DNA from: Microtetraspora glauca
Lineage (GTDB): Bacteria > Actinomycetota > Actinomycetes > Streptosporangiales > Streptosporangiaceae
DNA: 64,000 nt
Direction: 5' to 3'
Assembly: GCA_001570385.1 (NCBI GenBank)
Contig: BBYL01000011.1
Span: forward strand, 186,001 to 250,000
Below, piece by piece: positions 1 to 8,651 of the stretch. The notes under the pieces are model-generated. The model had not been told where the DNA came from and made no database searches. It saw only the letters and a list, made by a program, of their open reading frames with translations. The first letter of the stretch is position 1, and each line of letters begins with the position of its first letter. The position numbers and the translations under genes were made by a program.

Positions 1-30
1 GCAACATGACTGCTGCGGATCGCCTCTGGT

Positions 31-57
31 TTGGCACAAGATGCCCGTGTGTAATGG
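31..57 (+). promoter_or_regulatory. Possible promoter of the permease gene
   Basis: A TTGGCA box at 31-36 is followed after 15 bases by TAATGG at 52-57. The spacing is short for a sigma-70-type promoter, so this is only a candidate. It would leave a leader of about 90 nt before the permease start. Confidence 0.25.
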
Positions 58-150
58 GAATCGCGGGCCTAATGTGCCCGCAAAGCAGTGCCGCGCTGGA
101 AGCCCGCGGGGTGGCCACCGGACGTCGGCCCAGGTAAAAGAGGGGCTTGC

Positions 151-1518
151 ATGGCTTTCGGCTGGAAGTTGCATGGCGACGGGAAGAACCTGCCACCGGG
201 CGAGGTGGTAAAACCCGACGAAAGACTGAGCTGGCCGCGCATGGTCGGTTTCGGCGCCCAGCACGTGATCGCGATGTTCGGCGCGACGTTCGTCTTCCCC
301 CTGGTCATGGGGTTGGACCCGAACGTGGCCGTGATGATGTCCGGTGTCTCGACGATCCTGTTCCTGCTCATCGTGCAGGGCAAGATCCCCAGCTACCTCG
401 GCACGAGCGCGTCATTCGTCGGCGGCGTGGTCGCGATTCGCGCCGCGCAGGGGGACAGCGCCACGGTCACCGGCGCGATCCTGATCGCGGGTGTCGTGCT
501 CGCCCTGTGCGGCGTCGCGATCCACTACCTCGGCGTACAGATCATCCACAAGATCTTCCCGCCGGTCGTCACCGGCGCGGTGGTCATGCTGATCGGGTTC
601 GGCCTGGCCTACGTGGTCGCCGACGTCTACTGGCCGCAGGACCACTGGATCGCCCTGATCACCATGCTGGCGACCTTCCTGATCATTGTGCTGTTCCGGG
701 GGTTCATCGGCCGGATCGGCATCCTGCTCGGCCTGGTCTTCGGGTTCGTCCTCTCCTGGGGCGCGGACAAGGTCTTCGGGAACATCACCGCGTACAACGC
801 GGGCACCGGGCAGATCGACACACATCCGCGGGTGAACTTCGACGCGGTGGCGAGCGCGGACTGGATCGGGCTGCCGAACTTCCACGCCCCCGACTTCAAG
901 GTCTCGGCCATCGTCCTCGTGCTGCCCGCCGTCATCGCGCTCATCGCGGAGAACGTCGGCCACGTCAAGGCCGTGGGCGAGATGACCGGCGCCGACGTCG
1001 ACCCGTACATGGGCCGGGCGGTCGCCGCCGACGGCGCCGCCACCGTCATCGCCTCCGCGGTCGGCGGCTCGCCCACCACCACGTACGCCGAGAACATCGG
1101 TGTCATGGCGGCGACCCGGGTCTACTCGACCGCCGCCTACTACGTCGCCGCCGTCATCGCGATCCTGTTCGGCCTGTGCCCGAAGTTCGGCGCGCTCATC
1201 GCCACCACGCCGGGCGGCGTGCTCGGCGGCATCACCGTCATCCTGTACGGCATGATCGGCCTGCTGGGCGCGAAGATCTGGATCGAGAACCGGGTGGACT
1301 TCTCCGACCCGGTGAACATGGTGCCGGTCGGCGCCGGGATCATCCTCGCGATCGGCCCGGTCACCCACCAGATCGCCGGCGACTTCGCGCTGGCCGGCAT
1401 CGCCCTGGGCACCATCGTGGTCCTCGGCGGCTACCACCTGCTCCGTGCCATCGCACGCGGCCCGAGGAAGGAGGTCTCCGGTGGGGAGATCGGATTCGAG
1501 AGGGATGCCGCGACCTGA
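151..1518 (+). CDS. NCS2-family nucleobase:cation symporter (uracil/xanthine permease)
   Basis: A 455-residue, strongly hydrophobic protein with room for 12-14 membrane helices. The N-terminal signature GAQHVIAMFGATFVFPLV is typical of UraA-type NCS2 carriers. Two glutamates lie in the segments VIALIAENVGHVKAV and TTTYAENIGV, where UraA-type transporters bind the nucleobase (family knowledge). It should import uracil or an oxidised purine with a cation. The start at 151 was preferred over an upstream in-frame ATG at 88 because homologues begin near here and AGAGGGG precedes it. The molybdenum hydroxylase genes begin 54 bases downstream on the same strand, suggesting that the imported base is their substrate. 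Uracil and xanthine cannot be told apart from sequence alone. Confidence 0.9.
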   Translation: MAFGWKLHGDGKNLPPGEVVKPDERLSWPRMVGFGAQHVIAMFGATFVFPLVMGLDPNVAVMMSGVSTILFLLIVQGKIPSYLGTSASFVGGVVAIRAAQGDSATVTGAILIAGVVLALCGVAIHYLGVQIIHKIFPPVVTGAVVMLIGFGLAYVVADVYWPQDHWIALITMLATFLIIVLFRGFIGRIGILLGLVFGFVLSWGADKVFGNITAYNAGTGQIDTHPRVNFDAVASADWIGLPNFHAPDFKVSAIVLVLPAVIALIAENVGHVKAVGEMTGADVDPYMGRAVAADGAATVIASAVGGSPTTTYAENIGVMAATRVYSTAAYYVAAVIAILFGLCPKFGALIATTPGGVLGGITVILYGMIGLLGAKIWIENRVDFSDPVNMVPVGAGIILAIGPVTHQIAGDFALAGIALGTIVVLGGYHLLRAIARGPRKEVSGGEIGFERDAAT

Positions 1519-1572
1519 CCTGCCGCCGGGGACCCCGCGGCAGGCTCCACCACTTCGGAGTAAGACGACCAC

Positions 1573-2454
1573 GTGAAACCACCTCCGTTCGACTACCACG
1601 CCCCCGTCTCGGTGGATGAGGCCCTTGAGGCCCTCGCCGAGGCGGGGCCGCACGGCAAGGTCCTGGCCGGAGGCCAGAGCCTGATCCCGCTGCTCAACAT
1701 GCGGCTGGTGGCGCCGTCCCAGCTCGTCGACATCAACCGCGTCGGCGAGCTGGACACGCTCACCGCCGACGCGGGCGGCGTCCGGGTGGGGGCGCTGGCC
1801 CGGCACGCGACCGTCGAGCGCTCGGCCGAGGCCGCGGCGGTCCAGCCGCTCCTCCGCCAGGCACTCGCGCTGGTCGCGCACCCCGTGATCAGGAACCGGG
1901 GGACCGTGGTCGGCAGCCTCGTGCACGCCGACCCGTCCGCCGAGATGCCCGCGGCCCTCGCCCTCCTCGGCGGGTCCGTACGGCTCGCGCGGCTCGGCGG
2001 CGAACGCGAGGTCGCGGCGGCGGACTTCTTCATCGGGCCGATGGAATCGGCGATCGAACCGGGCGAGCTCGCGGTGTCCGCGTTCTTCCCGGCGCTTCCG
2101 CCGCGTTCGGGCACCGCGTTCCGCGAGGTCGCCCGGCGGCACGGCGACTACGCCGTGGCCGGTATGGCCGCGCTCGTCACCCTCGACGAGGACCTGCGGA
2201 TCGTCTCCGCCCGGGTCGCCTGCGTCAGCGTCGGCCCCGGACCGGTGGTCGTCGACGTCTCCGACGCCTGCGGCAGGCGACCCGCGGCGTCCGTCCCCTG
2301 GGACGCGGTCACCGCGGCCGTACGGGATCGGATCGATCCCGATGAGGACATCCACGCGACGGCCGAGTACCGGCGGCATCTCACCGGAGTGCTGGCGGAG
2401 CGGGCGCTCAAGGACGCCGCGAGGAACGCGGTAACGGAGGCCGCTCATGAGTGA
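1573..2454 (+). CDS. Molybdenum hydroxylase FAD-binding subunit (CoxM/XdhB-like)
   Basis: A 293-residue protein of the CO dehydrogenase/xanthine dehydrogenase medium-subunit family. The motif AGGQSLIPLLNMR (around residues 32-44) and TVVGSLVHADPSAEMP (around 113-128) are the two FAD-contact loops of this family. It passes electrons from the 2Fe-2S subunit to an acceptor. The start is GTG. It is the first gene of a tight three-gene set and overlaps the next gene by 8 bases. The gene order M-S-L matches cox-type operons, but the large subunit lacks the form I CO dehydrogenase signature, so the substrate is probably a heterocycle. Confidence 0.9.
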   Translation: MKPPPFDYHAPVSVDEALEALAEAGPHGKVLAGGQSLIPLLNMRLVAPSQLVDINRVGELDTLTADAGGVRVGALARHATVERSAEAAAVQPLLRQALALVAHPVIRNRGTVVGSLVHADPSAEMPAALALLGGSVRLARLGGEREVAAADFFIGPMESAIEPGELAVSAFFPALPPRSGTAFREVARRHGDYAVAGMAALVTLDEDLRIVSARVACVSVGPGPVVVDVSDACGRRPAASVPWDAVTAAVRDRIDPDEDIHATAEYRRHLTGVLAERALKDAARNAVTEAAHE

Positions 2455-3010
2455 CGCAACCACCCGATACGCCATCACGCTCGTGGTCAACGGCGTGGTC
2501 AGGGAGGCGGAGGTGCCCGCGCGGCGCCTGCTGTCCGACTGCCTCCGGCACGACCTGGGACTGACCGGCACGCACGTCGGCTGCGAGCACGGCGTCTGCG
2601 GAGCGTGCACGGTGCTGCTCGACGGCGAGCCCGTACGGTCCTGCCTGACGTTCGCCGTCACGGTCGACGGCCACGAGATCACCACGGTGGAGGGTCTCGC
2701 CAGGGACGGCGAGCCGTCTCCCGTGCAACGGGCCTTCACCGAATGCCACGGCCTCCAGTGCGGCTTCTGCACCCCGGGCTTCCTCTGCACGGCGACCGCG
2801 TTCCTGCGGGAGAACCCGACGCCGACCGACGAGGAGGTGCTGGAGGCCGTCTCCGGCAACCTGTGCCGGTGCACCGGCTACCAGAACATCGTCAAGGCCG
2901 TGCACCGGGCCGCGGAGATCCAGGCGGAGCTCCCGACGGAGCCCCAGCCAGGGCTGCTCCAGGCGGAGAACGGGTCCGGCGATTCAGGGGAGCGAGGGAA
3001 CACGGCGTGA
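2447..3010 (+). CDS. Molybdenum hydroxylase 2Fe-2S subunit (CoxS-like)
   Basis: A 187-residue ferredoxin-like small subunit. The plant-type cluster motif GCEHGVCGACTVLLDG lies around residues 45-60. The second cluster domain has CHGLQCGFCTPGF and NLCRCTGYQNIV, giving all eight expected cysteines. It relays electrons from the molybdenum centre to FAD. The family is usually about 155-165 residues, and this one carries a polar C-terminal tail of about 30 residues with no recognised motif. It overlaps the FAD subunit by 8 bases, and its stop codon overlaps the next start (GTGA), so the three subunits are probably translationally coupled. Confidence 0.93.
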   Translation: MSDATTRYAITLVVNGVVREAEVPARRLLSDCLRHDLGLTGTHVGCEHGVCGACTVLLDGEPVRSCLTFAVTVDGHEITTVEGLARDGEPSPVQRAFTECHGLQCGFCTPGFLCTATAFLRENPTPTDEEVLEAVSGNLCRCTGYQNIVKAVHRAAEIQAELPTEPQPGLLQAENGSGDSGERGNTA

Positions 3011-5397
3011 CGACGAAGCTCTTCGGCGAACCGGTCCGCCGGCGCGAGGACGCCCGGCTGGTCACCGGCCAGGGCCGCTACCTGGACGACCTCGGGCCGG
3101 GCGCGTTGGCCGCCGCCTTCGTCCGGTCGCCCCACGCGCACGCCCGCATCCGCGACATCGACGTCTCGGCCGCGCTGGACGTGGACGGCCTGGTCGCGAT
3201 CTACACCTGGGAGGACCTCCCCGGGGCGCTGGCCGAGCCGCTGCCGCTGCTGATCCCGCATCCCGCGCTGACCCACGGCCGTACGGCGTACCCGCTGGCC
3301 AAGGACGTCGTGCGGCACGTCGGCGAGCCCATCGTGATGGTGGTCGCCGAGGACCGCTACATCGCCGAGGACGCCTGCGCACTGATCGACGTCGAGTACG
3401 AGTTCCTCAAGCCGGTCGTCGGCGTCGAGGAGGCCGTCCAGGGCGTCCACCTGGTCCACGAGGACGTGCCCGGCAACGTGGGCGCGCACATGGTGCAGGA
3501 GGTCCCGTCCCGGGACGGCCGGTCGGCGGCCGAGGCCATCGCCGCCGCGCCGCACACCCTGGAGTTCCGGCTCGACATCGAACGCAGCGCGTGCATGCCG
3601 CTGGAAGGCAAGGGCGTGTACGCCCGCTGGGACGCCGACGACCAGTCGCTGCGGGTCTACTCGTCCACCCAGACGTCCACCAGCGTGCGGATGGCGGTCG
3701 CGGCCAAGCTCGGCCTGCCGCTGCCCAAGGTCGAGGTGATCGCGCCCGACGTCGGCGGCGGCTTCGGCGTGAAGATCGTGCACCCATGGCCGGAGGAGAT
3801 CCTCATCCCCTGGGCGGCCCGGCTGCTCGACCGGGAGATCAAGTGGACCGAGGACCGGCGGGAGCACTTCGTCTCGTCGGCCCACGAGCGGGCCCAGGTG
3901 CAGCACGTCAGGGTCGGCTTCGACGACGAGGGCCGCGTCCTCGGCCTCGACGTGACCATCCTGCACGACAACGGCGCGTACACGCCGTACGGGATCATCG
4001 TGCCGATCATCACCTCCACCCAGCTCCTCGGGCCGTACAAGATCGGTGCCTACCGGGTGGAGTTCTCCTCGATCTACACCAACACGGTGCAGGTCACGCC
4101 GTACCGGGGGGCGGGGCGCCCGCAGGGCGTGTTCTGCATGGAGCGGACGATGGACCGCGTCGCCGCCTACCTGGGGCGGGACCGGACCGAGGTGAGGGCG
4201 GCCAACTTCATCGGGCCGGACGAGTTCCCCTACGACCAGGGCCTGATCTTCCAGGACGGCCGGCCGCTGATCTACGACAGCGGGAACTACCCCGAGTCGC
4301 TGCGGATGCTCAAGGAGCTGATCGGCTGGGACTCCTTCCCCGAGATGAAGGCGCGGGCCGCGGCCGACGGCCGCAGGATCGGCATCGGCGTCGGCTGCTA
4401 CGTCGAGGGCACCGGCGTCGGCCCGTACGAGGGGGGCCATGTGCAGGTCACCTCCGACGGCCGGGTGCACGTCTCGACCGGCCTGACCTCGCAGGGACAG
4501 GGCCACGAGACCGTGTTCGCGCAGATCGCGGCCACCGAGCTGGGTGTGCCGATCGAGAAGGTCTCCGTCGTCACCGGCGACACCCGCCGCTTCGGGTACG
4601 CCGTGGGGACCTTCGCCTCGCGCGCCGCGGTGATGAGCGGCAACGCCATCGCGCTCGCCTGCCGCAAGGTCCGCGAGAAGGCGCTGCGTATCGCCGCGGA
4701 CGCACTGGAGGCCGACCCGCGCGACCTGGAGATCACCGACGGGATCGTCCACGTCGCCGGAACGCCGTCCGCGTCGATCCCTCTCGCCACCGTCGCCGTG
4801 CTGTCCAACCCGCTGCGGTACGCCTTCGACGAGGAGACCAAGCGCGCCACCCAGTTCTCCGGCGCGTCGTCGATGGACCGCCCGCCGGTGGACGAGGGGG
4901 AGGAGCCGGGACTGGAGGGGCGGGACTACTACTCGCCGATCAGGTCGACGTTCGCCTCCGGCATGCACGCCGCGATCGTGGAGACGGACCCGGAGACCGC
5001 CGAGATCACGATCCTCAGGTACGCCGTCGTCCACGACTGCGGCAAGCTGATCAATCCCATGATCGTCGAGGGGCAGATCCACGGCGGCGTCGCCCAGGGA
5101 GTGGGCGGGGCGCTGTACGAGAAGATGGTCTACGACGAGTACGGCCAACTGCTGAACGCCTCGTTCATGGACTTCCTCATGCCGTACGCCACTGAGGTGC
5201 CGCGTATCGAGACCGCCCACCTGGAGACGCCCTCGCCGCTCAATCCCCTGGGCATCAAGGGGGCGGGAGAGGCCGGGGTCATCCCGGTGTCCGCCGTGAT
5301 CGCCTCCGCCGTCGAGGACGCGGAGGCCATCCCCATCGACCGGATGCCCATCTCTCCCTCCGACCTGCACACCCTGCGCCTGCGGCTCGCCCGGTAA
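3007..5397 (+). CDS. Molybdenum hydroxylase catalytic subunit (xanthine dehydrogenase / form II CoxL family)
   Basis: A 796-residue molybdopterin-binding subunit. The segment APDVGGGFGVK and the catalytic-glutamate motif GIKGAGEAGVIP near the C-terminus are hallmarks of the family. The active-site loop reads PYRGAGR, the form II type, not AYRCSFR of true CO dehydrogenases, so CO oxidation is unlikely (established family distinction). The start is GTG, overlapping the 2Fe-2S subunit stop by 4 bases. An NCS2 permease lies upstream, so hydroxylation of a purine or pyrimidine ring is the best guess. Uracil/thymine dehydrogenase is possible, given a barbiturase-family gene at 36.9 kb. Substrate assignment is inference. 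Confidence 0.9.
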   Translation: MTTKLFGEPVRRREDARLVTGQGRYLDDLGPGALAAAFVRSPHAHARIRDIDVSAALDVDGLVAIYTWEDLPGALAEPLPLLIPHPALTHGRTAYPLAKDVVRHVGEPIVMVVAEDRYIAEDACALIDVEYEFLKPVVGVEEAVQGVHLVHEDVPGNVGAHMVQEVPSRDGRSAAEAIAAAPHTLEFRLDIERSACMPLEGKGVYARWDADDQSLRVYSSTQTSTSVRMAVAAKLGLPLPKVEVIAPDVGGGFGVKIVHPWPEEILIPWAARLLDREIKWTEDRREHFVSSAHERAQVQHVRVGFDDEGRVLGLDVTILHDNGAYTPYGIIVPIITSTQLLGPYKIGAYRVEFSSIYTNTVQVTPYRGAGRPQGVFCMERTMDRVAAYLGRDRTEVRAANFIGPDEFPYDQGLIFQDGRPLIYDSGNYPESLRMLKELIGWDSFPEMKARAAADGRRIGIGVGCYVEGTGVGPYEGGHVQVTSDGRVHVSTGLTSQGQGHETVFAQIAATELGVPIEKVSVVTGDTRRFGYAVGTFASRAAVMSGNAIALACRKVREKALRIAADALEADPRDLEITDGIVHVAGTPSASIPLATVAVLSNPLRYAFDEETKRATQFSGASSMDRPPVDEGEEPGLEGRDYYSPIRSTFASGMHAAIVETDPETAEITILRYAVVHDCGKLINPMIVEGQIHGGVAQGVGGALYEKMVYDEYGQLLNASFMDFLMPYATEVPRIETAHLETPSPLNPLGIKGAGEAGVIPVSAVIASAVEDAEAIPIDRMPISPSDLHTLRLRLAR

Positions 5398-5416
5398 CTC
5401 GCCCGGTGAGGAGGGA

Positions 5417-5448
5417 CGTGCGCGGTGACGGCGTCGTCACCGCGCACG
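5417..5448 (+). terminator. Terminator hairpin of the molybdenum hydroxylase operon
   Basis: A perfect 14-bp stem (5417-5430 with 5435-5448) closed by a GCGT loop begins 20 bases after the last stop codon. There is no T-tract, as is common in actinomycete terminators. Confidence 0.75.
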
Positions 5449-5514
5449 CCGCCCGCAGTGGGGATTGTGCCGGAGGTTCCTTCCGCCGGAGGCGTCCGCC
5501 CCGGACGGCCCGTC

Positions 5515-5543
5515 GTCAAAGGGACACGTCAAAGGGACACGTC
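5515..5543. repeat. Two-copy 13-bp direct repeat
   Basis: The unit AAAGGGACACGTC occurs twice in tandem, with partial further copies on both sides, just beyond the 3' end of the toxin gene. No function is evident. Confidence 0.5.
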
Positions 5544-5554
5544 AGAGGGCCGTG

Positions 5555-5833
5555 TCAGAGGCCCAGAACGAGGCGCAGTCCCTCCGAGACGCCGCGCATT
5601 TCGGCATCCCGCGCCTCGCCGGTCTTGCGGGTGAACTCCTTCTTGCTGACCACCGAGAGCAGCGCGCAGTGCGCCAGGCGCTCGCCCACTCTCGGCAGGG
5701 TCGCGGCGGTCAATCCGACATCGGGGACGAGAGGGACCACGGCGATGTCCTCTCGCAGGTCGTAGATCTCGGGTACGCCTACGGCCAGGACGTGATATTC
5801 ACCGAATGCCTGCCAGATCTCGCCACGCCTCAC
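5555..5833 (-). CDS. MazF/PemK-like toxin-type protein of a type II toxin-antitoxin pair
   Basis: A 92-residue protein starting MRRGEIW, the hallmark opening of PemK/MazF ribonucleases, with a later strand IAVVPLVPDVG in the usual core position. It starts with GTG overlapping the stop of the upstream RHH-like gene by 4 bases (GTGA), the classic antitoxin-toxin arrangement. Two features of active MazF are not evident: the conserved arginine-proline of the first loop (here GEYHVLAV) and the threonine/serine after the central strand. It may be a diverged or inactive toxin. The family call rests on the N-terminus, size and context. Confidence 0.65.
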   Translation of the reverse strand: MRRGEIWQAFGEYHVLAVGVPEIYDLREDIAVVPLVPDVGLTAATLPRVGERLAHCALLSVVSKKEFTRKTGEARDAEMRGVSEGLRLVLGL

Positions 5834-6072
5834 GCTGTGCCTTCCAGTGCTCGTGACAGGGCCCGGCGATTGGCCGCGAGGTGCTCACCGATGAGCTCCC
5901 GCATGCGGGGCTCGGCGGCGATCACGGCGGCGGACTCCGCGGCGAGCGCCTCACGGCGCATCGTCCGGGTCACCCAGGCCGAGAGGGAGAGTCCTTCGCG
6001 TTCGGCGGCGGCACGTGCCTGCTCCACGACGGTCTCCTCGACCGACAGCGTGATCTTCTTGGTGCGCTCCAT
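5830..6072 (-). CDS. Ribbon-helix-helix-type antitoxin
   Basis: An 80-residue protein whose N-terminal half (KKITLSVEETVVEQARAAA, then GLSLSAWVTRTMRREAL) fits a ribbon-helix-helix DNA-binding fold. The C-terminal half is helical, alanine/arginine-rich and suited to neutralising the downstream toxin. I chose the ATG at 6072, not the upstream in-frame ATG at 6156, because the family core begins here. A promoter with TTGAGA, an 18-base spacer and CATACT also ends 6 bases before this ATG, implying a leaderless transcript. Such antitoxins normally repress their own operon. Confidence 0.7.
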   Translation of the reverse strand: MERTKKITLSVEETVVEQARAAAEREGLSLSAWVTRTMRREALAAESAAVIAAEPRMRELIGEHLAANRRALSRALEGTA

Positions 6073-6078
6073 ATCGTC

Positions 6079-6108
6079 AGTATGGATTTCCGTTATGGCA
6101 TCTCTCAA
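6079..6108 (-). promoter_or_regulatory. Leaderless promoter of the toxin-antitoxin operon
   Basis: On the minus strand TTGAGA (6103-6108), an 18-base spacer and CATACT (6079-6084) precede the antitoxin ATG by 6 bases. Transcription would begin at or next to the start codon. Confidence 0.5.
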
Positions 6109-6165
6109 TAAGGATTTCATCCGCAGAACGTATCCCGCGTTATGGTCGCTGATCATCCGCTTGAT

Positions 6166-7107
6166 CTAATGAGCGGAAATGTCCGCGGTGAGGCGCTTGC
6201 GGAACACCCAGTAGGTCCACGCCTGGTAGGCGAGCACGCCGGGGAGCGCGATCAGGCCGATCCAGGTCAGCATCGTCAACGTGTACGGCGCGGAGGCGGC
6301 CTCGGCCAGCGTGAGACCCGGCAGGGGCGCGGGCCACAGGGCGCCGAACAGCGCGGCCGTGGTCAGCCCGATCGACGATGCCGTGGCGGTGAACGCCCAG
6401 CCCTCGCGGCGCCGCCAGACGAGGGCCACGCCCGCCGTCAGGGCCGCCATCGCGAGGAGCGCGCAGGCCCACAGCCAGGGGGAGGTCGACCAGCTCGGGA
6501 CGTCCATCGCCGATCCGGGGACGGAGGGCAGCGCGATGATGCCCACCGGGACGGCCACGGCCGCGGCGGCCAGGGCGGCGTTCCGGGCGCGGGCGCGGAC
6601 CGGTCCCGACGTCTTCAACGTCACGAACACCGCACCGTGCAGGATCGCGACCGACAGGGAAAGCAGGCCGCCGAGGACGGTCGCGAGCGCCGTGTCGTAC
6701 AGGAGGTTGCCGAAGACCGCGCCCCACAGGAAGGCGGTGAGGACGCTGCCGGTCACGATCCCGGCGTCGCACAGCGCGCGTTCCGCTCCTGAGCGGACCT
6801 TGCCGCGCCACTCCAGGCCGACTCCGCGCACGATCAGTCCGACCACGATGAGGAACATCGGCAGGTAGAAGGTGCTGAGCAGGCCCGAGTACCACGCGGG
6901 AAAGGCGGCGAACATCGCGCCGATCGCGGTGATGACCCAGACCTCGTTGCCGTCCCAGACGGGCCCGATGGTGCCGATGACCTGCCGGCGGTCGGCCTCC
7001 GACCGCGACAGCAGCGGGAGCAGCGCCCCAACGCCGAAGTCGAACCCCTCCAGAACGAAGTAGCCCGTCCAGAGGAACGCGATCACTATGAACCAGAACG
7101 TCGTCAT
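6166..7107 (-). CDS. cydB: Cytochrome bd ubiquinol oxidase subunit II
   Basis: A 313-residue integral membrane protein with the N-terminal pattern FWFIVIAFLWTGYFVLEGFD and the GPVWDGNEVWVI segment characteristic of CydB. It pairs with CydA to form the high-affinity quinol oxidase of the cytoplasmic membrane. It starts 11 bases after cydA stops, on the same strand. No cydC/cydD assembly transporter genes follow; the next gene is an unrelated antitoxin, so these must lie elsewhere. Confidence 0.95.
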   Translation of the reverse strand: MTTFWFIVIAFLWTGYFVLEGFDFGVGALLPLLSRSEADRRQVIGTIGPVWDGNEVWVITAIGAMFAAFPAWYSGLLSTFYLPMFLIVVGLIVRGVGLEWRGKVRSGAERALCDAGIVTGSVLTAFLWGAVFGNLLYDTALATVLGGLLSLSVAILHGAVFVTLKTSGPVRARARNAALAAAAVAVPVGIIALPSVPGSAMDVPSWSTSPWLWACALLAMAALTAGVALVWRRREGWAFTATASSIGLTTAALFGALWPAPLPGLTLAEAASAPYTLTMLTWIGLIALPGVLAYQAWTYWVFRKRLTADISAH

Positions 7108-7118
7108 CGTGTGTCTCC

Positions 7119-8651
7119 TCAGTACATGAGGGTCGGCGTGCGCCGCACCGCGTCGGGGTCGGCGGCGGCGATGGCGTGGTCGGGCGTGGCGGGCGGCTGC
7201 TCGGGACCGGCCTTCACATGGCGCACCATCAGGACCGCCTCGGCCAGCGCGAGCACGCCGTACAGGACGGTGAAGACACTCAGGGAGATCGCGACCTCGG
7301 TGAGACTCACCCCGGGCGAGACGCTCGCGGCCGTGAGGAGCTCACCCTGGACCGTCCACGGCTGGCGCCCGATCTCGCTGAGCAGCCAGCCCGCGATGAT
7401 CGCCGCCGTCGGCAGCGGGAGCGCCAGGACGCAGGCCCGCGCGAACCAGGACGGCACCGGCGGCGCCGCGCCGTTCCCCACGCCTGCGCTGCCCGCGCCG
7501 GTTCCGCCGAGGTTCCTGGTACGCCTTCCGCCGGCACGGCCGCGCCGCTTCCTGGTCAGCCAGAGGCCGAGCACCGAGAGGCCGACCGTCGCCATGCCGA
7601 AGCCGATCATCACGCGGAACGACCAGAAGACCACGGGCAGGTTCGGCGTGTAGTCGGCCGGGCCGAACTGCTGCTCGTACCTCCGCTGGATGTCGTCCAC
7701 GCCCTGGACCGTGGCGCCGGGGTCGTGGGCGGCGAGCAGGCTGAGCATGCCCGGCACCTCGACGCCGGGGACGAGGGAGAAGGGCGCGCCGTCGGTGTCC
7801 CGGGTGAGCCCCTCGGCCGCGGCCAGCTTCATCGGCTGCTGCTCGCGCAGCAGCTGGCCGGACAGGTCGCCGGTCCCGGCGACCACGACCCCGGCGAGGG
7901 CCGTCATGACCAGCGCGCCGCGCAGGCTCGTCCGCCACATGTCGGTACGGCGGCGCAGTGGCACCGTGGTGTCGCCGTCGATGGCGGACCCGGCTCCCGT
8001 GACGGGCCTGCCGGTGAGCCCGACTCCCCGCTCGCGCAGGATCCGGTAGCCGCTGACCGCCAGCACGAAACCGCCGGCCACGACGAACGCCGCCGCCACG
8101 ACGTGCGGGATCTGGGCGAGCGCGGTCGAGTTGGTGAGGACGGCCCACAGGTCGTTCATCCTGGCCCGGCCGTTCACCACCTCGTAGCCGACCGGATGCT
8201 TCATCCAGGCGTTGGCAGCAAGGATGAAATATGCCGACAAATTGGACCCGATCACGGCGGCCCAGATGGCCGCCAGGTGGATCCGCTTGGGAAGCCGGTC
8301 CCAGCCGAAGATCCACAGGCCGAGGAAGGTCGACTCAAGGAAGAAGGCGAGCAGCGCCTCCAGCGCGAGGGGCGCTCCGAAGACGTCGCCGACGAAGGTC
8401 GAGTACTCGCTCCAGTTCATGCCGAACTGGAACTCCTGCACGATGCCGGTGACCACGCCCATCGCGAAGTTGATCAGGAACAACTTGCCGAAGAACTTCG
8501 TCAGGCTGAGGTAGTGGGCCTTGCCCGTGCGGTACCAGGCGGTCTGCAGTCCGGCGACGAAGACGCCGAGACCGATCGTCAGCGGTACGAACAGAAAGTG
8601 ATAGACGGTGGTCACCCCGAACTGCCACCGTGCCAGGTCTAGCGCGTCCAT
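7119..8651 (-). CDS. cydA: Cytochrome bd ubiquinol oxidase subunit I
   Basis: A 510-residue haem-bearing subunit. His18 in YHFLFVPLTIG corresponds to the N-terminal haem-ligand histidine of the family, and WLLSEIGRQPW is the CydA signature. It oxidises quinol and reduces oxygen to water, supporting respiration at low oxygen or under nitric oxide or peroxide stress. GAGGGG lies just upstream of the ATG. It is the first gene of cydAB, and its upstream region carries three evenly spaced palindromes (8676-8718), probably an operator. Confidence 0.96.
   Translation of the reverse strand: MDALDLARWQFGVTTVYHFLFVPLTIGLGVFVAGLQTAWYRTGKAHYLSLTKFFGKLFLINFAMGVVTGIVQEFQFGMNWSEYSTFVGDVFGAPLALEALLAFFLESTFLGLWIFGWDRLPKRIHLAAIWAAVIGSNLSAYFILAANAWMKHPVGYEVVNGRARMNDLWAVLTNSTALAQIPHVVAAAFVVAGGFVLAVSGYRILRERGVGLTGRPVTGAGSAIDGDTTVPLRRRTDMWRTSLRGALVMTALAGVVVAGTGDLSGQLLREQQPMKLAAAEGLTRDTDGAPFSLVPGVEVPGMLSLLAAHDPGATVQGVDDIQRRYEQQFGPADYTPNLPVVFWSFRVMIGFGMATVGLSVLGLWLTRKRRGRAGGRRTRNLGGTGAGSAGVGNGAAPPVPSWFARACVLALPLPTAAIIAGWLLSEIGRQPWTVQGELLTAASVSPGVSLTEVAISLSVFTVLYGVLALAEAVLMVRHVKAGPEQPPATPDHAIAAADPDAVRRTPTLMY

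Noticed and set aside
2878..5370. An 830-codon minus-strand open frame
   Set aside because: Shadow of the molybdenum hydroxylase large subunit.
1573..5397. Aerobic CO dehydrogenase (form I)
   Set aside because: The large subunit has PYRGAGR, not the AYRCSFR signature of true CO dehydrogenases, and an NCS2 permease is the neighbour.
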